DNA of 64,000 nt, from positions 4,810,001-4,874,000 of the forward strand of contig JAFFSR010000301.1 of assembly GCA_017163975.1 (NCBI GenBank). The letters are read 5' to 3'. The notes under the pieces are model-generated. The model ran no database searches and was not told the DNA's origin. It saw only the letters and a program-made list of their open reading frames with translations. Shown here one piece after another: positions 1 to 11,720 of this stretch. This DNA comes from Anastatus disparis. Lineage: Eukaryota; Arthropoda; Insecta; Hymenoptera; Eupelmidae. Numbering within the stretch: position 1 is the stretch's first letter; every line of letters starts with the position of its first letter. The position numbers were made by a program, and so were the translations under genes.

Positions 1-116
1 CCACTTACAACAACTGAAACTTGGAAGCAACTTAGAGTGCATTTATTAAGCTGCTTTACCACTTACAACAACTGAAACTTAGAAGCAACTCAGAGTGCAT
101 TTATTAAGCTGCTTAT
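1..116 (+). repeat. Two tandem 58-bp units at element 5' side
   Basis: Positions 1-58 and 59-116 are near-identical direct repeats starting CCACTTACAACAACTG. Tandem 5' UTR monomers can act as promoters in some LINEs. Whether more units lie upstream of the window cannot be seen. Confidence 0.85.
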
Positions 117-199
117 ACACTTTTAAATATACAACTGGCACCCAATTTAAAATTCAAGATTCGTTTTAATTAAGCTGTTTTCTAATCTTAAAGGTCACT

Positions 200-1310
200 A
201 TGTCCAATCAATGTGGCCTCTGTTTTTAAAACTTTAGTGCTGCATCTAAGCCTCAGCTCTGTAGTCGCTGTGGTAAGACCTATCACAGCTCTTGTACTAA
301 CTTGCTCATGATCAGAGATGATAATGACCAACAAATAAAGGTATGTAACTTTTGCATAGCAGCTGCAAATCCTGATTGCAATCGATAACGTTCCAGTTCT
401 GTGGGTTCTGTGAGTGATGTCTCAGCTTCTCTGTCTGTGTCGCGTACTCCAACTCCGATACTACCGGCGCTACAAACAAATGAACTTTTGTCTTCTATAT
501 TGAAGAAGATGGAGAAATTAGATAAGCTGGATGCAATGGATACCAAGATCAACAATATTGGCACTCAACTATTAACACTGGATGGGAGATTTACAAGTTT
601 GGAGACATGAGTGGATGGTATTGCTGTGACATGTGAAGAACGCTGTGGAGCAACTGAGGCAAGACTTGACAAGGTTTGTCAGGATTTTCGGGAGCTTAAG
701 GCGAAGGTGGATGAATCTCTCTCTCTGTTGTGCCTGATCAGGCATTATCTGACCCTATGGCTGCTAAACTACAGGAATTGGACAAGCTCAATAAATCTTT
801 ACGGCAACAATGTGATGTTTTAGTGGCTGGCCAGCGTCTTGAGCGTGCATCAGACTTAGTGTTTGGAGGCTTGGTTCCTAATGAATTTAATGATCTGAAG
901 AGCGGTGTCTTTGCTCTATTGGCTTCTCTTTATTCTGGTTTTGCTCTCAATGACATTGTTTCGGTTCGACCTTTGTCGCGACCTGCTACAGCTCGTAGAA
1001 CTGATGATAGTACTGCTCCTTCTGCAACAACATCTCAAGGTGATCCTCCACTGCTTACGACGCCGTTGCTCGTCACTATGAAGAGTGCCTCGTTGGCGCG
1101 ATCTGTTATCGGAGCAAAGATCAAGATGGGTAGTCTTCATACCTCTAAGATCAGGAATGACCTTCTGCATGGAATTATATCTGTGGAAACACTTACTCCT
1201 TCCTTGATCAACATCAATGAATATCTGCCACACTCATTGCACCAACTGAAGTTGAGAGAGCTCAGGAAGGCCAAAGATAAGAGGTACAACTTCCTTACAT
1301 TACACAGGCC
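200..1310 (+). pseudogene. LINE ORF1 with PHD finger and coiled coil (broken)
   Basis: From the ATG at 200 the frame encodes a C4HC3-type finger: CGLC, then CSRCGKTYHSSC, then CNFC, ending near 360. A stop interrupts it just after CGLC (about 218) and another ends the segment at 386-388. The same frame resumes at 401 with a Lys/Leu-rich coiled coil to about 730. After a frameshift it continues to about 1310 with a segment like the C-terminal domain of LINE ORF1 proteins (NINEYLPHSLHQLK). ORF1 proteins with PHD fingers are known in CR1-group elements and are thought to bind element RNA or chromatin. Two or more stops and the frameshift make this a pseudogene. Confidence 0.7.
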
Positions 1311-1319
1311 AGAGGGTTT

Positions 1320-2864
1320 GATGCTGTTCCTCAATCTTTCGTCCGTGCGGCATTTCCGGTCATTGGGCCTTTGTTATGTCGCATTTATAACGACTCACTG
1401 CGTGAGTCCTTATTTCCTTCATGCTGTAAGATCTCGCTGGTCACTACAATAAACAAAATCTCCTCTCCTCAAGCTTTCGGTGACATTAGGCCAATTTCTT
1501 TATTATATTTTATGTCCAAGGTTCTTGAACGTCTAGTCTATGATCAACTCTACAATTACTTGTCTACGCGACAACTACTGGACCCTTATCAGACTGGATT
1601 TCGAACTGGACATAGTGCCCAGACCGCACTACTGAAACTAACTGAGGATATTAGACGCAATATAGACAGACGCTACGTGACGTTGCTGTTGTTATTTGAT
1701 TTCAGCAAGGTATTTGATACGGTATGCCATGTCTCTCTGCTCAGAAAAATGTCTTCTCTTGACATCTCGCATTCAGTCGTGCAATGGTTTGCGTCTTATC
1801 TCTCTGAGAAACAGCAGGCTGTTATTGATGCAGATGGTAATGCATCTGACTATGTAATATTAAATACTGGTGTTCCTCAGGGCTCTGTCCTTGGTTCACT
1901 GTTGTTTTCTATATACATCAGTGATGTGGCTGCTGACTTCCATGCCGATGTGCAGCATCTTATCTATGCTGATGATCTTCAGGTGTACATTCACTTCCCA
2001 ATTGCTAAGTTAGCTTCTGTTACTGCTCTCATGAGTGATTAAGCTGTCGGTATTGTTAACTGGGCGACAAACAATCATCTAAAATTAAATGTGAACAAAA
2101 CAAAAGCTATTATTATTTGATCTTATTTCTATGTCAATATGCTGCCATCATTACACATCACTGGTGTGCCAATAAATGGTGATCTTATTAAGTTTGAATC
2201 TTCTGTTCGTAGTCTTGGTGTATCGCTTGATAGTAAGTTGAACTGGAAGGATCAAATTGCGCATGTGTGCAGCAAAAGCCACTCATTGCTCTATAGATTA
2301 AATTTCTTTCAAAAAAGTACCACCATTGCACTACGTAAGCATCTTATCCGTTCCTTGCAGTTTCATTTACTTGATTACTGCTGTTTGGTCTATATTGACC
2401 TTTCCGCTGAACTCGATCTGAGGCTTCAAAGGGTCGTAAACTCTGGTATTCGTTACATCTATGGTGTAAGTAGGCGCGAGCGCATCTCTGCTTACAGGTC
2501 CTCTCTAGGCTGGTTATCCACTTTGGGTAGAAGAAACTACTTCACTACTACCTTCTTATACAAAATGTTTTTGTCATGCCCACCTTCATATCTTTATTCT
2601 AGATATTTGTGGAGCCGGCCTGTGAGGACACTGAGGGGTGATGTGAGACCGTTAATCATTCCTTTTTCATCCACCAAGTATCACCAAAGATCATTCCTGG
2701 TTGTGTCATCGCAACTATGGAACGGTCTACCATCATCATTAAGAAATTCTTCATCATTGGCATTATTCAAGGCATCAACATACTCACACTACCTTTCCCT
2801 TGAGAATGAGCCTCTGCTCCGAACTAGACCTCAATTACTTTTAATTACTGTATCTTTGTTTTAA
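1320..2864 (+). pseudogene. LINE ORF2 reverse transcriptase, endonuclease deleted
   Basis: One frame carries the RT core in the expected order: RPISLL near 1490, YQTGFRTGHSAQTAL near 1590, FDFSKVFDTV near 1700, GVPQGSVLG near 1870 and the catalytic YADDLQVY near 1965. The frame is interrupted by a stop at 2040-2042 and another near 2118. It resumes unchanged at 2139 with the thumb and C-terminal region (LNWKDQI, LLYRLNFF, SQLWNGLP) to a stop at 2864. The catalytic aspartates are present, so the RT decayed through nonsense mutations rather than motif loss. The N-terminal endonuclease is absent. Confidence 0.85.
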
Positions 2865-2959
2865 TTATATTTTTACTTAGTATCTCATTTTATATATATA
2901 TACTTACGAATTTGTATTATTTTTGTTGTACAACATAATGTACAGTTAATAAATTTAAA

Positions 2960-3020
2960 TATCTATCTATCTATCTATCTCTCTGTCTCTCATTCTCTCT
3001 CTCTCTCTCCCCCCCTCTTT
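2960..3020 (+). repeat. TATC microsatellite tail then CT-rich run
   Basis: About six TATC units form the LINE tail and pass directly into a CT/C-rich tract ending near 3020. The run from 3021 to about 3217 shows no gene or repeat I recognise. Confidence 0.85.
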
Positions 3021-3217
3021 TACCTAAGCTTGAATATGTGTACATGCACACACAACGACACTGTGCCGTTGAACCTTCTCTTTTTCCTCCTATACATTGC
3101 TTGGTATAATGTGCTAATGCATGCGTAATGAATTAATAATGAAAGTTAGACGTAATTAGTGCGACTACCTATATTTGCACTTTTAGTAAGGGAAGTCACC
3201 AAAAAAATTTTCTAACA

Positions 3218-3606
3218 CAAAACAAAACCGACTTTAAAAAAATGCACTAAACAGTTACAAAAAATTTTTTTTTAACAAAAAACAAAATTGACTTAAAAAA
3301 AGCACTAAATAATTACAAATAATTTATGGTCTTCAATAATTATACGCATACTACGCATCCAACTCAACACATGTGTAGCAAACATATTATAGATTATCTA
3401 ATTATTTGTAAACAGCACAAACAAATTATATTTTTTTGTGAATTAAAAAAAAATATATTCTGTTTGTGCTGTTTATAAATAATTAGATAATCTATAATAT
3501 GTTTGCTACACATGTGTTGAGTTAGATGCGTAGTATGCGTATAATTATTGAAGATCATAAATTATTTGTAACTGTTTAATGCATTTTTTTTAGTCGGTTT
3601 TGTTTT
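3218..3606. repeat. Fold-back (palindromic) element
   Basis: The sequence from about 3300 to 3435 reappears inverted at about 3454-3603 with few mismatches, around an AT-rich centre near 3444. The left arm carries an extra, diverged duplication of its outer 60 bp (3226-3280 against 3281-3320), so the arms are unequal. There is no coding capacity. It is probably a MITE; no target duplication could be fixed. Confidence 0.8.
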
Positions 3607-3639
3607 TAATTAAAAATTTTTTTTTTTAAAGTTTTGAGT

Positions 3640-4337
3640 TTTGGAAAAAATTTATATAGATGCTTTTTATTGGAAATTATGTATAGCATATGTATATATT
3701 TTTACAGATTGTAATTCAAGACATTCTGAAGCATATATACTAAAAATTTAACAAAAAATAAATTTTTAAATTTCCAAATTTTCAGTACATTTTACACATG
3801 ATTTTTAATAAAAAACGTTTATATACATTATTTCCAAAACTCAAAACTTTTTTAGAAAAAAAATAAAAAATTTCAAAATTGAGCCAAAATGACGATTTTT
3901 TCAGACATTTTTGCAAAATTGAGTAACTTTGAGAAGTCTGCCCAACTGGTGGCTTCGTATATTTTTTCATTATAAAAAAAAAGAAAAAAATTAGCCGTTA
4001 AAAAGCAAATTCAACCTGGTCGATTTTTAGATCTATTAAATAGTATGTTTCCACCAATCGGATGAGCTTAGAAAAAAGCATATTATTATTATTTAAAAAA
4101 TTCATGTAAATTTTACATCTAATTTCCAACAAAAAGTATTCTATTAAGTTTTTACGTTATAAAAATTCATTAAAAAATTTGAAAAATTCGAAACATTCCA
4201 TCACGGTTAACTCCTGACCTCTTTGACCTAGACCTTTAAATTTTTTTTTTTGTATATTTCGGGTACCTAATAGAATATTTTTCTAGACTTTTAGCGATTT
4301 TTATTTTTTGACCAGGTGAGTTGACATGAAATGTCCC
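3640..4337. repeat. P1 family fragment (right half)
   Basis: This segment matches the right half of the palindrome at 21369-22626. Shared landmarks are the GGCTTCGTATATTTTTTC block near 3950, the GACCTCTTTGACCTAGACC block near 4215 and the terminus GTGAGTTGACATGAAATGTCCC ending at 4337. Like the complete copy, its end abuts a TA repeat (4338-4352). The left half is missing here. Confidence 0.75.
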
Positions 4338-4352
4338 ATATATATATATATA

Positions 4353-5276
4353 TTTAGCAAAAAAAATTATGTTCCATATATTGAAAAATTTCATCTCCTT
4401 CATCAATCGCATTATACGCAAAGTTCATCGTTTTCTATTTCTTTCGTTTCCATTTTTTCAAAAAAATAAAAAGCAATGTTAAAATACAAGAGAATAATAT
4501 ATGTTTTTTTAAAAGTAAATGGTAATTCTGTGATGAAAAAATTGTATATTCAAAGAAAAATATAAAATGAAAATTATATTTCTATGATTAAATACAATGA
4601 ATTCAAAACGAACTATTTGTTTGTGCTAATTTTTAAATAACCTTACACATATTCATTCAAAAATAGATCATCTTTCTTTTAACATTATAATTGGAAATTA
4701 TTTCGTGCTGTATCTTTGATGTAAAAGTATCAAAAATAATAGATTTGTTAAATAAGCAAAAAATTTAGTCCTTTTTTTTCATAAAAAAATAGGTTAAAGC
4801 TAAAATTTTTGATATATTAAGAGTAGATATTTTCATTTTAAAATTTCTATTTAATTAGTATTTATTATTTCCACTAGCGTTCGACATGCGTGCAAGCGCG
4901 TATATTTTACATTTTGGAAAAAAAAAATTGAAAATTATATGTTAACGCTCACGGTTCAAAAATAAAAATCATTGGAAGTCTGGGAATATTTAGTCTATTT
5001 AGTACCCGAAGTATACGAAAATTTTTTAAAAGTCTATTTTAGGGGATAAAAGTTATATAATAATACAAATTTTAAGATTCATCGATTTTTGGCTAAAAAA
5101 AACTTCTAATTAATTTTTTTTCAAAAACTATCAACTTTTTGTGTGAACTTGATACAATACTTTTTGTTGGAAATAACATTTAGAATATACTGTAACGGCT
5201 CATATCAATTCTATATAGAATTATTAAATTGAATATGAATGTTTTATAAATAATTGGACATTATTTAAGACATATA
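4353..5276. other. AT-rich stretch with diverged P1 left-arm remnant
   Basis: No gene is seen. Between about 4955 and 5190 the order of short motifs (TTTAGTACCCGAAGTATACG, then CAAAAACTATCAACTTTTTG, then ACTTTTTGTTGGAAAT) follows the left arm of the P1 palindrome at 21400-21600, so this is probably an old P1 remnant. Confidence 0.5.
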
Positions 5277-5323
5277 AAATTAGGGTTTTTAATAAATAAA
5301 TTTATTAAAAACCCTAATTTTAA
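5277..5323. repeat. Near-perfect 47-bp palindrome
   Basis: AAATTAGGGTTTTTAATAAA is followed immediately by its reverse complement with essentially no loop. It is a small cruciform-prone site of unknown origin. Confidence 0.85.
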
Positions 5324-6850
5324 AAAGCCAACTGCGATTGGCATTCTTAAAACAAATTAAAAAATTCCAACTGAAGTGGAATTCGAGTCTTTTTCTGCAA
5401 TCGATCAGCTCACTAGACAAAAGTATTTTCAAGATTCGAAAAAAGAAATGTGTATGTATATGTATTACACACATCAACTTTAAAGATAAAAATGAAATTT
5501 TTTAATGACAGTTTCATTTTATTATTAAAACTCGTAAAATTTCTTTCATTTTAAATTCATCTTATTTAGAAAAATCTTTCTATATCTTATAATAGTTATG
5601 ATGATATTCAAAGTTCATTTTCATCTTCTATTCATAACTGTTTTTTTATTTCAATATATTTTTCAATTTTTTGATTAATATAAATTAAATTTCACAATTG
5701 ACTTACGATTCTATATCTGTATATATATATGTGTGTATACGTGTGCATGTAGAGCTCTTATACATACGAAATTTATAACCTCAAAATTTCAAAATACTTT
5801 TCGGACTTTTAGAAAGGACTACGGTTGGTACAACTGGATTCTCTAGTTAATACTTCTTAATGACTCAAGCAGAGACTTCTTGAGTCTCCCGACTTGAGCG
5901 CTCAGGCAATTTTTATCGGAGACTCAAGGTATTGTAACTTCTGGCAGTAAGTTAACGCTTCTTAAGTCCTGCTACACGAGTATTAAAGACAGAGCGACCG
6001 GAGATTCCAGTGACTACGGCTGTTTTTTTTCTCAGTGTACGTTAAAGGTATAAGTAGGACTTCATAATTATCTACTGAGGCCGATAACGAAGATAAGTCA
6101 AAATGTATATATATATATAGTTATAGTAAAATGAATATAGAAATGGAATGTTCTATTTCTATTAATAATAAAATATATTAGATGTAATTTTTTAAAATAA
6201 TTGTTTATACAATAAAACATAAAATTTGTTTATAAATAAAACATTCAATTTTTATAATATGTATAAAAATGATTATTCTATTTGAAGTTTGAAGATAGAA
6301 ATCAAAATATAAAAAATTAGCTTTTCTAGATGATAAATAATAAAATAGATTATTAAAAATAGTTTTTTGGAATGTAAAGGAAATAGAATGTTTATTTTGC
6401 AAATATATTTATCTTAATTAAAGGTTTCTTTGGCAAATATATAGAATGAATTTTATCGAACATTCTATTTCCTAATGTATAATTCTTTAGTGAGAAATAG
6501 AACTTCATAGAAGGTTTATGAAATAATATAAAAGAGCGTGAATCCAACCAAGCTCTCTCATTCTCTCTTAGATGTTCGATCATGTAACATCTAAGATGTA
6601 TTCTATCGGATTCTTGATCCGACTCTCTACGCAGCAAAATGTAGAGACTAGTTTACTAAAAGATTCTCATTTCATTTAATTGTTTATTTAAATAAATTAT
6701 TGTATCTTTGTAATTCATTTAAAAATGGATTGTTTATATTAAATAAATTTAATAATTTAATTTAATAAAAATGATTCTTAATTCATTATATTAAATCTGT
6801 CCTACACTAATTTCAGATAATAAAGGTAATAATGCATCTTATCTTTAAAG
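5324..6850. other. AT-rich, no recognisable gene
   Basis: Only short open frames without recognisable motifs are present. A local inverted motif around the CTAGATGTTACATGATC area near 6570-6600 is weak. I see nothing else supportable. Confidence 0.5.
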
Positions 6851-6852
6851 TG

Positions 6853-7000
6853 CACATTATCGCACGTTCAATGGTAAAGCATCCAGCGAACGTCGTCGAT
6901 TATTGTACTTTCATAAGTTGCATTTATGATAAGGATATGATGTCGCACTTTCAATAGTAAAGCATCTGGAGGAAGTCGTCGATTCTGGTGTTTTAATCCT
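6853..7000. repeat. Two degenerate copies of a ~95-bp tandem unit
   Basis: TCGCACGTTCAATGGTAAAG followed by a CGTCGTCGATT motif near 6865-6905 recurs as TCGCACTTTCAATAGTAAAG followed by AGTCGTCGATT near 6955-6990. This is non-coding. Confidence 0.65.
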
Positions 7001-7222
7001 TCTTGCTGTATGGATCATGTGACTAATGCATGTCAAGAACTTATTGATGTAACTTTAATCTATATTTTGGTAATTTATTATTAAAATTACCTGGCGACCG
7101 TGCATCCAGCAAAATGCGCCCGTTACAATACCATAATTCTTTCAAATTACAAAGTATACATATTTTTCAGTTTATCAGATTGGCTGAATACTGTAATTAG
7201 AAAAAGACGAATTTTTACTTAA

Positions 7223-7607
7223 GAGCAGGCCGGATTCGCTGTCCTTGTCTAATTGGCATTTTTGTTATTTACTCAAGTATTAATCGGTGTATCTGCAAAT
7301 TAAAGGTGAAGCGCAATAGATATTATTATTACAAATATTTATGCACAAGAAAAAAAAAATCTATCGCTTTGTTTTTGAGAAAAGTAAGGAACGCGAAAAT
7401 ATTATAAACATAATCTTTTACTTAGGCGTTCCTTACTTTTCTCAAAAACGAATCGGTAGATTTTTTTTTTCTTGTGCATAGATATTCATAATAATAATAT
7501 CTATTGCGATCAACCTTTATTTTGAAGATACACCGATTAATACTTGAGTAAATAACAAACAACTCAAATATTACTCGGTCGGTATCAGGTTCTACTCCGG
7601 CCTGCCG
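7223..7607. mobile_element. TTAA-flanked fold-back MITE, copy 1
   Basis: A 385-bp palindromic element between TTAA sites at 7219-7222 and 7608-7611. The ends are GAGCAGGCCGG and its near inverse CCGGCCTGC. The two arms, including a poly(A)/poly(T) block and AAAAGTAAGGAACGC, pair around a centre near 7410. TTAA duplications are typical of piggyBac-superfamily transposition; that assignment is inferred. Confidence 0.9.
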
Positions 7608-7611
7608 TTAA

Positions 7612-7996
7612 GAGCAGGCCGGATTCGCTGTCCTCGTCTAATTGGCATTTTTGTTATTTACTCAAGTATTAATCGGTGTATCTGCAAATTGAAGGTTAAG
7701 CGCAATAGATATTATTATTACAAATATTTATGCACAAGAAAAAAAAAAATCTATCGCTTTGTTTTTGAGAAAAGTAAGGAACGCGAAAATATTATAAACA
7801 TAATCTTTTACTTCGGCGTTCCTTACTTTTCTCAAAAACAAATCGGTAGATTTTTTTTTCTTGTGCATAGATATTCATAATAATAATATCTATGGCGATC
7901 AACCTTTATTTTGAAGATACACCGATTAATACTTGAGTAAATAACAAACAACTCAATTGTTACTCGGTCGGTATCAGGTTCTACTCCGGCCTGCTG
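7612..7996. mobile_element. TTAA-flanked fold-back MITE, copy 2 (tandem)
   Basis: A second 385-bp copy, nearly identical to the first, sharing the TTAA at 7608-7611 and ending at the TTAA 7997-8000. Two full elements share one target site and have the same orientation of their slightly unequal arms. This is either insertion of one next to the other or a tandem duplication. The open frame across its middle is a by-product of the palindrome. Confidence 0.9.
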
Positions 7997-8000
7997 TTAA

Positions 8001-8300
8001 GTTAAATTTGCTTTATAAGGGCTAATTTTTCTTTTTTTTATGAAAACAATAGCCTTAGGCACAAAATGTGGACTAATTTGAAAGCTATTTAATTTTGCAA
8101 AAAAGTCAGGAAAAATCGTTACTTTGGCTAAATCATAATGTTTATGATTATTTTCCTCAAAAAGTATTGAATTTTGGAAGAAATTTATTTAAAGATCAAC
8201 CACTGAACGCACTTGAATATTCACACATCATCATTAGTTAAATCTTATAAATTAAGGATGAAATTTTTTAATTTTGAAATCTCTATTTTGCTCCTAAATA
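8001..8300. repeat. Diverged P1-related fragment
   Basis: TTTGCTTTATAAGGGC, TAGGCACAAAATGTGGAC, GCAAAAAAGTCAGGAAAAATCG and the motif before TATTGAATTTTGGAAGAAAT occur in the same order as in the P1 arm near 21700-21870 and in the copy near 38090-38210. Confidence 0.6.
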
Positions 8301-8803
8301 ATGATCTATAAAAAAATATTTCGCATTTCAAATAGTAAACGTTTCCATAAATTTTTTTTAAAACTCAATAATTTTTGGAAAAAAAAATTCATAAATTTTA
8401 TGAATAATTCAAAACTACTATTTTCAAAAACTCTTTTGCAAATCAAAATTTCTTTAGAAATTTTTCCCGATGAGACCAAAACTTATTCGTTTTTTGCGAA
8501 TCAGTCATTTGAATTTCTAATACGAAATTTTTATTAAAATTAAATTTTAATAGTTTTATAATTTAATTATAAATTTTATCTTGTTTCGTTCTGTATTCAA
8601 TATTTTTGAATTTGATTTTAAAATTAATACAATTTTTCTTTTCGAATTTTATTGATGGCGCGTTTAAATCGTCTCAAGAAATTTTTCTTTTTCTTATTTA
8701 AAAATATTATTGCGATATAGATTTTGTTTATAGATGAATTTTTTAATAATTGTAATTCATTCTCGTTTTTAAATTTTTAATTTACATCGTAATAATTGCT
8801 ATA
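8301..8803. other. AT-rich, no recognisable gene
   Basis: Low-complexity A/T sequence. The one open frame here (8301-8537) is Lys/Phe/Asn-rich in the way AT-rich noise translates and shows no domain. Confidence 0.5.
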
Positions 8804-8859
8804 CAGGGTGACCCATTTCAATCTATGGACCCCGATTTCTCTCAAAATACTAAACCTAT

Positions 8860-9380
8860 AAAAAAATTGTTAAGATAGAAGTTTTTCACGGCGATGGGGA
8901 TCACATTTTGGTGCCATTTGATTTAATCTTGAGGTCACTTTTGAAGGTCATTTCTTAAAACAGGAACCCATATTTTTGACACTGGGTTCGGAAAGAGTTA
9001 GAAATTTTACGTCCGAAATGGTATTTCAAAATTTGTTTCATGACATTTAGAAAGTCAATTTAAAGTTAAATACTGAAAATTAGCCCAAAAAACGTTTTCT
9101 CCAAGCTTTTGAGGATTGTAGAAAAGAAAATGTATAAGTGAGCTTGTGAGCCAATGACCTTGACTATTTTGACCTTGAATTCAGTTTTCAAGGCTATTTG
9201 AAGGACAAAGTAATTTTTTAATGGAAACCCATATTTTTATACCGGATTCTAAAAGAGCAGAAAATTGTACGTCCAAAACGATACTTATCATTTTTTTTTT
9301 AATGACCTTTAGTAGGTCAAACAAAGGTAAAATACTAAAAATACACTCAAACCCCGTTTTTTTTTAAATTTTAAAGATAG
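8860..9380. repeat. Two degenerate ~261-bp units
   Basis: ACCCATATTTTT followed by a GTTAGAAATTTTACGTCC-like block occurs near 8967 and again near 9228, with GACCTTGAC-type and AGGTCAAA-type motifs between. This is an internal repeat of the transposon's non-coding portion. Confidence 0.6.
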
Positions 9381-9510
9381 AGGTTAATTTCGAATGATAT
9401 TTAATGGTCGAAGTATTTTTTTTACACGAAAATTCTCACTTTTATCCTAAATCTTACTTTTAGCGTTACCAAAAAACAGCGACGTAAACTTAGTAAATTC
9501 TGTTTCCTTT

Positions 9511-9586
9511 GGGGTGCTTGTTTAACGTGAGTCTCCATGCCTGTCACTGGGGTGCTTGTTTAACGTGAGTCCCCTTGCCTCTTACT
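9511..9586. repeat. 38-bp direct tandem duplication
   Basis: GGGGTGCTTGTTTAACGTGA starts both units (9511-9548 and 9549-9586), with only a few differences in the second half. Confidence 0.9.
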
Positions 9587-9599
9587 GACACTTTAATTT

Positions 9600-10627
9600 A
9601 AATGAATTACCCACAGAGTAATTGTTCAAAATTACCTCCGTTGGCAATCTCCTTTCAAAAAAACTATCCACAGTTCTAAGCAGGGTAGCTCTAGGAATAG
9701 CTGCACAAGTTCTACGAATGCGGTCCATAAAATTATCTCTGGTGGTTGGTCGTTCAGCAAAACCATCCCCATAAAAAGAAATCGGGTGAAGTCATGTTTG
9801 GTGAGCAAGGAGACCATTCAACTGGAACCCCTTCGTCCAATCCATCTGTCATCGTAATTGGCATTTAAAAAGGCACGTACAATGGGTGCATAATGCGGTG
9901 CAGCATCATCTTGTTACAGCCACAATCTTGCTCTTGTTGCTAAGTCAACATTTTCTAATAAGCCTGGTAAGTGATCTCTTAGCAACGATAGGTAACTGTG
10001 TCTATCAACGTTCTATTAAAAAAAGTAAGGACCAATTAAATAACCATTCACAATGCCGCACCACACCATAAAACTTCATCAATTTTGATAATCTATTGGC
10101 CTGTACTAGCTGGAATTCACATCTGACCAATAATGGCAATTGTGTCTATTAAGTTGTTTATCACTATATAATTTAGTCTTATCTGAGAAAAGCACATAAC
10201 TAAAAAAATTAGGATTATCGTATATCATTAGCAAAGCTCATTGGCAAAAAACAATACGCATCAGATGATGATCAGGCTGTAAAGCCTGCGTAAGAGTGGT
10301 GTGGTAACGGTAATAATTTCGAGCTCTTAAAATTCTTGAAATAGTACCTCGTGGTATACCTATTTCTATTTCAATCTGGTGAGTAGAAAGTTAGGCTAAA
10401 ATAATTAAAGCTCGCGCATTATTTTCGTCATATTCATGATGTTGATGTTGACGAGCAAGATGTCCATTGCGAGCTTTTTGGATTAAACTAAGTATTGTCA
10501 TATCAGTTGGATGTCGCCTTTCAGGAAAACGTTAAGCATAAAGCCTTGATGCTGCAGCGTAATTGTCATAATACTCACCTTAAACCAATATAATATCAAC
10601 GATCTCATTAGGACTATAATTAGCCAT
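9600..10627 (-). pseudogene. Tc1/mariner-like transposase pseudogene
   Basis: Reading down from the ATG at 10627, the N-terminus begins MANYSPNEIVDIIL. An HTH-type region with PRGTISRILRA follows near 10330. The catalytic portion is recognisable by APHYAPIVRAFL near 9890, DRWIGRRG near 9840 and SPDFFLWGW near 9780. The C-terminus carries RIRRTCAAIPRATLLRTV near 9700. This order and these motifs are characteristic of insect transposases usually annotated as Tc3-like or DDE-type. Several stops and at least one frameshift (around the FFLWG block) disrupt it, so no functional protein is expected. Confidence 0.85.
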
Positions 10628-10640
10628 TCTGTAAAGGTAG

Positions 10641-11147
10641 TTTGTAAATTTAAATACCTACACTGAGAAAAAAAAAACCAGAAAAGAACAAAAAATTTGT
10701 TTCATAGTATGCAGCAAAATAATAATATTTTAAAATAAAAAAAAAGAAAAAATTAAGCATCTCACAACATACGTGGCTAAGTCACAACTAACGCATTTTG
10801 AAAAAAATGCAAAAAAACCTCTATCTTTTGAATAATTATAAATCGCTTGTTAACCAATATACTGTTGAATCCACCGATAAAAAATAAGATTTTTGCACAT
10901 GTTTCGAAAAATCTAAATGATTTTATAAAAAGAAAAATTATTTTTTAATATGGACTTGGCTAAATTTGATGTGATTATGGTCTTGGCTAGTTTTGAAAAA
11001 AAAATTGAAGGACTTGACTAGTTTTGATACAAAATTGGGACTCAGTTATTTTTGACTTAAAAATATTATCCGGATTTAACAATTTTAGATTTGCAATTTA
11101 TAGATTTGTCAAATAATATAACATAATGTCGAAGCGTCCCACAACAA
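10641..11147. other. AT-rich interval with repeated GGACTTG motifs
   Basis: No gene. Short phrases such as TGGACTTGGCTAAATTT, TGGTCTTGGCTAGTTTTG and GGACTTGACTAGTTTTG recur at 10950-11040. An inverted relative (GGACTTAGCCATTTTTT) lies near 12838, and a TCTCACAAC-type motif lies near both ends (10763 and 12860). The 10.76-12.87 kb block may be one old inverted-repeat element containing the items described next; this is weak. Confidence 0.35.
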
Positions 11148-11713
11148 AAATGGTTAATAAGAAGAGCACCCAACCTCTGGAAAACGGATTTAGCTCAAAC
11201 TACAGTGTATGATTTTTTAATTAAAAAAAATGAACTCGTGTTTTTTCTTTTCGTCAAATAGGCCCCCTAGACACGGATATAGACATTTTTTCAAAAGTAT
11301 GGTGAATGAGAGCCTTTATAAAAAGTTGAATAACCAAAGAACTAAGATTCTTACAAATAAATGCATAAAAGATTAAATAAAGCATGAACTAAATGCTTCA
11401 ATGTAAGCTTTGTTGCATTAAAAAAGCTTTTGTAGTTCAGAAGTTATGGGCGATTAAAATATGCTAATGAAATGACATAAAAAATTAATCATAATTTATA
11501 TGCTAAAAATATCAAGTATATATGTGGCAATATTTGATTAAGAATAACTTTTGAACAATAGAAGCGTTTTTAATGCAATAAAGCTCAAATTAAAGATTTT
11601 AATTTGTGCTTCATTTTATCTTTCACGAATTTCTTTGTAAAAGTCTTAGTTCTTTGGTTATTCAAGTTTTAATAAGGGCTCTTATTTACCATATTTTTGA
11701 AAAAATGTCTATA
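11148..11713. mobile_element. P2 fold-back MITE, right end truncated
   Basis: Left end AAGAGCACCCAACCTC, then CTTTTCGTCAAATAGGCC near 11250 and ATAGACATTTTTTCAAAAGT near 11280, all paralleling the complete copy at 55284-55943. The right arm, inverted, runs from about 11560 to ATATTTTTGAAAAAATGTCTA at 11713, where the RT fragment begins, so the outermost ~100 bp of the right arm is lost. Confidence 0.8.
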
Positions 11714-11720
11714 TTTAAAG

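Larger units (their letters stand above)
1..2990 (+). mobile_element. Non-LTR retrotransposon, CR1/Jockey-like, defective
   Basis: A sense-strand LINE with, in order, a PHD-type zinc finger, a coiled coil, an ORF1 C-terminal domain, a reverse transcriptase and a tail of tandem TATC repeats at about 2960-2982. A short microsatellite tail instead of poly(A) is usual for CR1-group elements. The ORF2 endonuclease expected between ORF1 and RT is missing: ORF1-like sequence ends near 1310 and RT-like sequence begins near 1320, so an internal deletion joins them. Several stops and one frameshift mark a dead copy. The left end may lie outside the window. Clade assignment is by eye and not certain. 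Confidence 0.8.
8804..10640 (-). mobile_element. Tc1/mariner-superfamily transposon (decayed)
   Basis: The left end CAGGGTGACCCATTTC at 8804 follows a TA and resembles the TACAGGGTGNCCC termini of insect elements of this type. A transposase pseudogene is on the minus strand at 9600-10627. The region 8860-9400 is a non-coding 3' part with an internal repeat. The matching right terminus beyond the start codon was not found, so the right border is approximate. Confidence 0.7.
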
